NCBI GenBank assembly: GCA_025963635.1
Contig: JAOQAK010000052.1
Location: 186,001 to 250,000 of the forward strand
Length of the DNA stretch: 64,000 bases
Reading direction: 5' to 3'
DNA from: Ferruginibacter sp.
GTDB taxonomy: Bacteria > Bacteroidota > Bacteroidia > Chitinophagales > Chitinophagaceae
Shown: positions 58,117-64,000 of the stretch, one piece after another
Layout: the number at the start of each line of letters is the position of its first letter
Numbering within the stretch: position 1 is the first letter of the stretch
Position numbers and translations under genes: made by a program
Notes under the pieces: generated by a model
Database searches by the model: none
The model's input: the letters and a program-made list of their open reading frames with translations, nothing else
Told to the model about the DNA's origin: nothing

Positions 58117-58493
58117 TAGCTTGTTTTTGTGAGAAAGAAGTCAATCATTAATTTTCTTAATAGAGTGATGGGAAGTCCAGCCCACAACAGGTTCTTTAAG
58201 GATGTTCGTGGGTACATACGAATTGCATGGTTCAATTTTTACGAACTATATCATTCCGTTAAACAAAACCCGGATAGCACCTATCCAAATTACCGGATTT
58301 ATTGCCAATCCACATTTCTCGATCAAATGTTGCGAAATATGTTCATAAGGAAAAATAACAATTATAGGCAATCTTTTTACATTTAAAATAGCATAGACTT
58401 TTTCCGTACCCCTCCCTTTCATTTCTCTCTTCCACAGTGAGTGGTATTCGTCCCGTTTTCAGGTTGTAAAGCTTTCACGTTTAAAAAAGTATT
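58117..58493. other. 377-bp gap upstream of the giant surface protein
   Basis: The gap holds the promoters of the divergent YdjM-type gene and the surface-protein gene. A plausible but weak -7 box, tacattta, lies near 58377. A GTG-started frame (58129-58386) has no recognised relatives and is not called. Confidence 0.4.
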
Positions 58494-61400
58494 ATGAAGG
58501 AAATTTACCATTGCCTTTTGCGGGCCAGCGGCTGCTCCAAACCTATAATTTTGCAAACTCATTTAAAAATCCTGCTCTGCGTAGTGGTTTTTTTCAGAAT
58601 TCCTTTAGGTGCAATTAGCCAGACTAATAATTATTTTGGCGTATCAGGAGCGCTGAATGGAAATGTATGGAGTACCAATCCGGCCGGGCCCTATACCTCA
58701 CCGCTAAATACTTCCGGGGGTGCAATTATCAATTTTGATAATGATGCAACCATTACGGGCTCCACTACAAACGTTGTCGCGATCAATGCAAGTGCCAATG
58801 TTACCTGGGTGAATGGAGGAACGCTTTCCACGGGTGGAACTGTTGCACCTTTTACAATAGCGAGTGGGAAGGTGGTAAACATGTCACAGGCAATTTCTTC
58901 GGTTCCCGGCACAGGCTTCAATAAATTGGGTGCAGGCGTTTTATTGATGAGCACGATTTCTATTTATACAGGTGGGTTTACCCTAAACGGCGGAACGATT
59001 GTGATTGGGGGCATCAATGCCATGGGAGGAAATATACTTTCGCTGAATGGAGGTATTGTTGCCGCTAATAACAACCGCGATCTAGGTGGTAAATACCCGG
59101 GTGGAATTTTGATCGGTGGAGATGTGCAATTTGGCGATATCAATCTACCGGCGGTTGGTTCGGCGAATATCACTTTTACTGATTTTCTTTCGTTGGGCGG
59201 AATGAACCGGGTATTTACACTTGGTGGCTCTGGCATCATCTCATTGGGTGGTGTTATCAGCAATTCAGGTGGTAATGGAATCAGTTTTACCAGCAATGCC
59301 GGTGGCAGCGGTCTTTTTGATATCACCAATACTGCAAATACGTTTACAGGTCCCGTAAATTTAAATGGTGGCCAAACACGATTTACGGCAGATGGAAGTT
59401 TTGGAAATGCATCCAATATCATCCAGGTAGATGGCGGCCAGTTGCTCAACAGTGGATCATTCACTATTGGCAACACGCATCTTTTGAAATTGGGCAACAC
59501 TACCGGTTCAGCGATCAACGTTGTTGCGGGCACGCTAACCATTGATGCATTGATCAGTGATAAAACGAGTTCGGGGATGCTCACCAAGGTTGGCGCGGGC
59601 ACCCTATTACTTACCAATGCAAATACTTATTCCGGTACAACGACTATCGGGCCGAATGGTGGAGTGTTACAACTTGCCCGGGTGGGAGGGAACACATTGT
59701 CAGCAAACAATAATATTGTAGTGAATGGCGGTTCTTTGAAGATCAGCAGCAATCAAACTGTTAATGATCTTAGTTTGGTGAATGGAAATCTTACGATAGA
59801 TGATGGCACCGTACTCACGATCAATGGTACCCTGGATTATTTTCAGCCTTCTTCCATTACACTCACCGGAACCGGCAAAATTTTATATGGTCCGTTAGGA
59901 GCGTTGAAATATTCCGGAAGCATCGCGAAAATTATTACTGCTGCAGAATTTCCGGCAACTGGTGGACCGTTTGCCGTTGCCATAAATAATTCTGGCGGAG
60001 TTACCATTCCGACATCGCTGGGGGGCCGAACCGTTGCAGGCAATCTCCAACTCTCCAATGGAGTGTTTACCATTGGACCGGGTACATTCCTTGATCTTAA
60101 TGGAGCATCTTTAATTGCTGGGTCTGGTTATATAGCAGGTTCAAATAGCAGCGATTTTTTTATACACGGAAATACTGGCGGCACGGTTAACCTGCCGACC
60201 AATTCAAACCTCCTTCTGCGGAACATCACCATTGCGGGTAACAGAACTTTAGCAATGAACGGGATTGATAATATTGCTTTAAGTGGATTGCTAACGATTT
60301 CTTCGGGCGCTGGTTATGACAGTGGGGGAGAAAGCCAGGTAACTCAAAATGGTGGCGGGAATATCATAATCAGTGGTAGGTTTATCACAAGGGATATGCA
60401 GGGTTTTTCGGGTATCAATACTTCCATTCCGGGAATACTTCCCACACTAAATGCAGGCTGTACCATTGAGTACGGATTGGCCAGCGGCAATTCACAGGCG
60501 GTTACATCCAGGAATGACTACCGGAACCTGGTATTTTCCGGAAGTGGTGTCAAAATTGTTACCGGTCCTTTTAATCCTGCCGGCACAATCTATATCACTG
60601 GAGCCGCAATACTGGATGCCGGGAGCCATACATTGGGGGATATCAATACAAGTCTTACCATGGACGGGGGAAGATTCAAACTGAGTGGAACAAATAACCC
60701 GCAACCACATATGTCAGGCACATACAATTTGAAAGGAGGTATTATTGAATTTGCGTGTAATGGCATCAGTGGGCAAACGATCCGGAACACTGCATATCAA
60801 AATATAGAAATTACGGGTGCATATGTGGGTAATTCAAACGGAAACATCACTTTAAACAATAATGGGTCTTTTACAGTTAAATCGGGGGGCAGTTTTGAAA
60901 TAAATGACAATTCAATTACGGCTGCAGCATCAACGGGTGGTCAGATTGTGACCGTTGAAAACAATGCCAGTTTTCTGTGTGGAAATAACCAGGGATTCAA
61001 TGGATACAGCCCATCGCTTTCAAATAACTCCTCTGTTCATGCTAATATTACCAATATTTCGTTGGTGAAAGGAAATCCCGGAAGTAGCGTCAATTATACG
61101 AGATTGGGTGATCAACCCCTTACGACTGCAAACGGACTTGTTTATAGCAATCTTATCTTATCAGGTAGCGGCATTAAAACTGCTCCCACTGGCGAGTTAT
61201 CGATCAATGGGAATTTAACAAAAACTACTGCTTGTAAATTTGAACATAACAATGGGACGGTTCAGTTTAATAGTACAACATCCTCCCAGTCTATTTCTGC
61301 AAGCGCTTTGCCCAACCTGGTTTTTTATGATCTTCACAATGAAAATACCAGCAGTGGTGGATTGAATATCAACAATGATATCGCGGTTAGTAACGAACTT

Positions 61401-63287
61401 GCCTTAGCAAACAACAGCATCCTGGATTTGAATGCAGGCGATATCCGCCTGTTATCATCAGTTAATAATACATCGCGGGTTGCACCTGTTCCGGCGAGTG
61501 CTTTTATAAATTATCAAGGCACGGGCAGATTTATAGTCGAGCGATATTATCCTGCTCTTCGTGCATGGAGACTAATCACATCCCCTTTGAGTTCAGAAAG
61601 TACACCCACTACTATTTTTAGTGAGTGGCAAAACAATGGGGTGTTTGCACCAGGGTTGGGAAGTTTTGTCACCGGGCCTGGTGCCAATCTAAGCGGCAAT
61701 GGTTTAGACAATAGTAGTTTCAACAACTATTCTCTGAAATCCTTTCAGAACAATACATATGTAAATATTGGCAATACGCTGACACCTCTTTCGAAGGGTT
61801 CATTGAGCGCTGCTAATATTGGTTATTTTATGTTTGTAAGAGGCGATCGCAGTCGTGCCCCTGACAATACAGTGTTTCCTAATACCAATACCACTACTTT
61901 AAGCAGCAGGGGTAAATTGCAAACGGGCAATCAAATCTTTTCCGGCCTTGCCCGAACGGTAAATGGTGCACGGCTATTTAGTCTCGTCGGTAATCCTTAT
62001 GCGTCAGCGATAGATTTCAATAAGATTTCCAGAACCAATGTAATGAAGCGTTTTATTGTTTGGGATCCAAAATTAAATACCGTGGGAGGGTTTGTAACAG
62101 TTGATGATTTTGACAATGATGGGATTTATAGTATAACGCCCCCAAGTTTAGGCGGACAGGACCTGAACATACAATCCAGCCAGGCATTCTTTTTTGAAAC
62201 GGATGCAATGGGCGACTGTAATGTAACTTTCAATGAAAGCAGTAAATCAACAGCCAACAACTTGGGAATATTTCGGCCGGTATCGACAACGCCTTTTTTC
62301 AGATCTTATCTATACTTGTTGGACGATGATCAATCAACGAGGTTAGCAGATGGAAATCTTGCCGAGTTTGGCGACAGTTTTCACGACACAGTTGATCTGC
62401 AGGATGCCTTGAAATTTGGCAATGTAAATGAGACATTCGGCTTATTTCGCACAGGTAGCGCTATGGCCATTGAAAGAAGGCCCTTGATCACAACAATGGA
62501 TACACTGTTTTATACTTTAACCAGAACAACCCCGCGGGCATACGAACTTCTATTTGAACCTGGTAACCTGAACCCTTTACTAAGTGCGTACCTCAACGAC
62601 AACTATACCCGTATGAAAATTCCTTTAAACGTTAATTCATCCGGGAGGTACAAATTCATCGTCAATAGTGATGCGGGGAGTACCGCTCCAGATCGGTTTA
62701 GCGTGATATTTAAATCGGAGCGTGCAGTCACGCTGGCAGTTATTTTTAACAGCATAAAAGCAATGCGGAAGGATAATTCGATTTTCGTTCAATGGACTTT
62801 GCAAAACGAATCCAACATTGTGCAATATGAAGTGTGGAAGAGTGATGATGGCATCAATTTCAACAAAGTTGCGACGATAAATTCAAACAGTTTAAACGGC
62901 GCTGACCATATTTATAGTTGGTTGGATTTGCATCCTGGCAGTGCTGCCAACTTTTATCGCATCTGCAGCATTGATGCGGCAGGAAAGACAGATTGTAGCC
63001 GGGTTGTGAGCCAAAGTTTTGATGCTTTGCCTGCCATCAGCGTTTTTCCGAATCCCGTAAGGGGCCGCACAATTAATTTGCAATTCAATAATTCACCCAC
63101 AGGATTTTATTTTTTTAGATTGATCAATAGCTCTGGGCAAATCGTTTTTAGTAAAATGATTTTTCATGCGATGCCTGATGTGACAGAAGCGATTACGCCT
63201 GGCACTCCGTTACCTTCCGGAATGTATCAATTGGAAATAAGCTTACCCACAAAAACTACCAGCATACTGCAAATGATCATTCAGTAG
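58494..63287 (+). CDS. Giant surface/secreted protein with autotransporter-type repeats and type IX sorting domain
   Basis: A 1597-residue protein. A hydrophobic N-terminal segment (about 22-42, LKILLCVVVFFRIPLGAIS) ends near AISQ, a likely signal. Residues about 50-950 form Gly/Asn/Thr-rich beta-helix repeats with the PATR-type phrase KVGAGTLLLTNANTYSGTTT and KLGAGVLLMSTISIYTGG. A central region contains FIVERYYPALRAWRLITSPL (about 1015-1034), frequent in Bacteroidota T9SS substrates. The last 80 residues (VFPNPVRGRTINLQF to TTSILQMIIQ) form a type A T9SS sorting domain. It should cross the outer membrane by type IX secretion and act in adhesion or substrate contact. Confidence 0.88.
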   Translation: MKEIYHCLLRASGCSKPIILQTHLKILLCVVVFFRIPLGAISQTNNYFGVSGALNGNVWSTNPAGPYTSPLNTSGGAIINFDNDATITGSTTNVVAINASANVTWVNGGTLSTGGTVAPFTIASGKVVNMSQAISSVPGTGFNKLGAGVLLMSTISIYTGGFTLNGGTIVIGGINAMGGNILSLNGGIVAANNNRDLGGKYPGGILIGGDVQFGDINLPAVGSANITFTDFLSLGGMNRVFTLGGSGIISLGGVISNSGGNGISFTSNAGGSGLFDITNTANTFTGPVNLNGGQTRFTADGSFGNASNIIQVDGGQLLNSGSFTIGNTHLLKLGNTTGSAINVVAGTLTIDALISDKTSSGMLTKVGAGTLLLTNANTYSGTTTIGPNGGVLQLARVGGNTLSANNNIVVNGGSLKISSNQTVNDLSLVNGNLTIDDGTVLTINGTLDYFQPSSITLTGTGKILYGPLGALKYSGSIAKIITAAEFPATGGPFAVAINNSGGVTIPTSLGGRTVAGNLQLSNGVFTIGPGTFLDLNGASLIAGSGYIAGSNSSDFFIHGNTGGTVNLPTNSNLLLRNITIAGNRTLAMNGIDNIALSGLLTISSGAGYDSGGESQVTQNGGGNIIISGRFITRDMQGFSGINTSIPGILPTLNAGCTIEYGLASGNSQAVTSRNDYRNLVFSGSGVKIVTGPFNPAGTIYITGAAILDAGSHTLGDINTSLTMDGGRFKLSGTNNPQPHMSGTYNLKGGIIEFACNGISGQTIRNTAYQNIEITGAYVGNSNGNITLNNNGSFTVKSGGSFEINDNSITAAASTGGQIVTVENNASFLCGNNQGFNGYSPSLSNNSSVHANITNISLVKGNPGSSVNYTRLGDQPLTTANGLVYSNLILSGSGIKTAPTGELSINGNLTKTTACKFEHNNGTVQFNSTTSSQSISASALPNLVFYDLHNENTSSGGLNINNDIAVSNELALANNSILDLNAGDIRLLSSVNNTSRVAPVPASAFINYQGTGRFIVERYYPALRAWRLITSPLSSESTPTTIFSEWQNNGVFAPGLGSFVTGPGANLSGNGLDNSSFNNYSLKSFQNNTYVNIGNTLTPLSKGSLSAANIGYFMFVRGDRSRAPDNTVFPNTNTTTLSSRGKLQTGNQIFSGLARTVNGARLFSLVGNPYASAIDFNKISRTNVMKRFIVWDPKLNTVGGFVTVDDFDNDGIYSITPPSLGGQDLNIQSSQAFFFETDAMGDCNVTFNESSKSTANNLGIFRPVSTTPFFRSYLYLLDDDQSTRLADGNLAEFGDSFHDTVDLQDALKFGNVNETFGLFRTGSAMAIERRPLITTMDTLFYTLTRTTPRAYELLFEPGNLNPLLSAYLNDNYTRMKIPLNVNSSGRYKFIVNSDAGSTAPDRFSVIFKSERAVTLAVIFNSIKAMRKDNSIFVQWTLQNESNIVQYEVWKSDDGINFNKVATINSNSLNGADHIYSWLDLHPGSAANFYRICSIDAAGKTDCSRVVSQSFDALPAISVFPNPVRGRTINLQFNNSPTGFYFFRLINSSGQIVFSKMIFHAMPDVTEAITPGTPLPSGMYQLEISLPTKTTSILQMIIQ

Positions 63288-63403
63288 ATTGTTTCTACAG
63301 ACATTCAGTTTTTCAAAACCCTCACATTGTCCCGGCCACCGCGGCTATCTTTCCTCGTGTAATCGCCTCTGTTAGTTTGAGATAAGGCTGCCCCATAAAA
63401 AGA

Positions 63404-63434
63404 TTTGGTAAAAAGCAATATTTATTTATCTTTG
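63404..63434 (+). promoter_or_regulatory. Bacteroidetes-type promoter TTTG-N19-TATCTTTG
   Basis: TTTG (63404-63407), exactly 19 bases, then TATCTTTG (63427-63434) match the primary sigma-factor consensus of Bacteroidota. The start of transcription is expected near 63441. This is the best promoter match I found in the window. Confidence 0.75.
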
Positions 63435-63569
63435 AGCTCCTTACATCTACCTGAATCACGTACAATAGTTTTAAATATCACCGGCAGTCTATTTTTGACA
63501 ACATGATTACATGTAGTGCAAATATTTTTAAAATTAAAAGTATTTAATGAGCGGTTTTAATACATTTTC

Positions 63570-63761
63570 TTACTTAAGAATATATTTGGTACTCATAAGT
63601 GACGTAAAATAGGTTTTCAAATCTCCAATTCCCTGAATTTCTGCAGAGATGGCTGTAATTGCTTTAAACGCATACCCGGCGCTCATCTCCAATCCCAACC
63701 AAAAGATCACAGAAAAGTAATATATCGTCTTCGGATGATCACAATTATTGTTTCTACCCAT
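63570..63761 (-). CDS. Possible small protein or decayed gene
   Basis: A 63-codon frame that extends another 20 or so codons upstream without a start codon before a TAG. The residues (IYYFSVIFWLGLEMSAGYAF, then KAITAISAEIQGIGDL) look protein-like, with one hydrophobic segment, but no family is recognised. It may be the remnant of a longer gene. Weak evidence. Confidence 0.25.
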   Translation of the reverse strand: MGRNNNCDHPKTIYYFSVIFWLGLEMSAGYAFKAITAISAEIQGIGDLKTYFTSLMSTKYILK

Positions 63762-63924
63762 TTTCCAATCCCCACGATCGATCAGTTTATTTGCTTTTGC
63801 TACGCATCGTCGCTAGCCATCAAGAGTTTAAATGCATGTTGAATAATTAAGCTTGCTAAGAGTTATTCATTTTTGAGAATAAAAGCAGCCCACGGGCGCT
63901 ACGTCAGGGAAACAGAAATTTAGT

Positions 63925-64000
63925 ATGGAGCAAATTTACCATTTACAGCAAAACAATATTAAAGGAAGCAAATCAGCGTATTTTTTTTCCAATGGAATTG
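63925..64000 (+). CDS. Start of a further gene, cut by the window end
   Basis: An ATG at 63925 opens a frame of 25 codons with no stop before the end of the window (MEQIYHLQQNNIKGSKSAYF and on). Gln, Asn and aromatic residues are plausible for a coding start, and a strong promoter lies 0.5 kb upstream, but the protein cannot be identified from this piece. Confidence 0.35.
   Translation, partial: MEQIYHLQQNNIKGSKSAYFFSNGI

Larger units (their letters stand above)
63288..63924. other. 637-bp gap, mostly non-coding, with a strong promoter
   Basis: After the surface-protein stop there is no clear terminator. A near-perfect promoter at 63404-63434 points rightwards, but no long plus-strand gene follows until a frame opens at 63925. 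A short minus-strand frame lies at 63570-63761. The transcript could be a small RNA or a long leader. Confidence 0.5.

Noticed and set aside
58129..58386. 85-codon frame starting at GTG between divergent genes
   Set aside because: It begins 13 bp from the start of the divergent YdjM-type gene, has a non-ATG start and no known relatives; chance frame is more likely.
58964..59617. Long minus-strand frame (217 codons) inside the giant surface protein
   Set aside because: It mirrors the low-complexity Gly/Asn/Thr repeats of the plus-strand gene, which give Pro/Val-rich antisense frames as an artefact.

Overview
The window reads as a chromosomal segment of a Bacteroidota bacterium, most likely family Chitinophagaceae or a close relative. 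The signs are a C-terminal type IX secretion sorting domain on a giant surface protein, a GH97 alpha-glucosidase, large FtsX/MacB-type permeases, a FadL/OmpP1-type porin, a eukaryote-like ProRS, starts without clear Shine-Dalgarno sequences, and one near-perfect Bacteroidetes promoter (TTTG-N19-TATCTTTG at 63404). Base composition looks even; I see no insertion sequence, prophage, rRNA, tRNA or CRISPR array. Family placement is inference.

Layout. 1-7.1 kb: the end of a sugar-phosphate isomerase/epimerase, a VTT membrane protein, a DEAD-box helicase, a secreted type I pullulanase, then a divergent pair of exported sugar enzymes (Gfo/Idh/MocA oxidoreductase and a DUF1080 3-keto-disaccharide hydrolase type). 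7.2-8.3 kb: a small lipoprotein and a small unknown protein. 8.3-16.9 kb: a complete recD-recC-recB set. 17-24.4 kb: DinB-like protein, GT-C membrane protein, HD-domain protein, YhcH-like and PmoA-like exported proteins, a CHAD protein and a membrane-anchored AraC-type regulator. 24.5-32.4 kb: FtsX-type permease, GH97 enzyme and a six-hairpin glycosidase with a carbohydrate-binding tail. 32.9-38.9 kb: DUF885 lipoprotein, Hsp20, a uracil-DNA-glycosylase-like protein and Lon. 39.3-46.6 kb: tRNA biology (CCA-type nucleotidyltransferase, a pRiA4b ORF-3-like protein, MiaA, ProS) with an outer-membrane protein and a Tyr/Asn/Ser-rich lipoprotein. 46.6-53.6 kb: a SpoIIM-DUF4129-DUF4350-MoxR-DUF58 operon with a divergent RDD gene. 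53.8-58.1 kb: ABC exporter, phospholipase-D-type synthase and a YdjM-type membrane protein. 58.5-63.3 kb: a 1597-residue autotransporter-repeat protein with a type IX sorting tail. 63.3-64 kb: mostly non-coding, with a strong promoter and the first codons of a further gene.

Functionally the window combines alpha-glucan use (pullulanase, GH97, six-hairpin enzyme), oxidative sugar chemistry outside the cytoplasm, double-strand-break repair, proteostasis (Lon, Hsp20) and tRNA maturation.

The most unusual signal is between genes. At least ten places carry degenerate tandem arrays with the same 7-bp period but quite different words (ttaagaa, ggatact, gttgaag, actcatc, aattgat, aataaac and others). 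At eight gene ends the array overlaps or lies within five bases of the stop codon. In those eight cases most units carry TAA, TAG or TGA on the coding strand, and because 7 is not a multiple of 3 successive units stop different frames. Several arrays come as inverted pairs around a short spacer. Four further intergenic repeat families are visible: a 24-bp palindromic CGGTCGGCACCG-type unit, about 150-bp elements ending in AAGCTGTTTAAA, a 56-57-bp GTACAAGAGGGCGATGCAA element, and a CCCCC/GGGGG pair that runs into the DUF58 reading frame.
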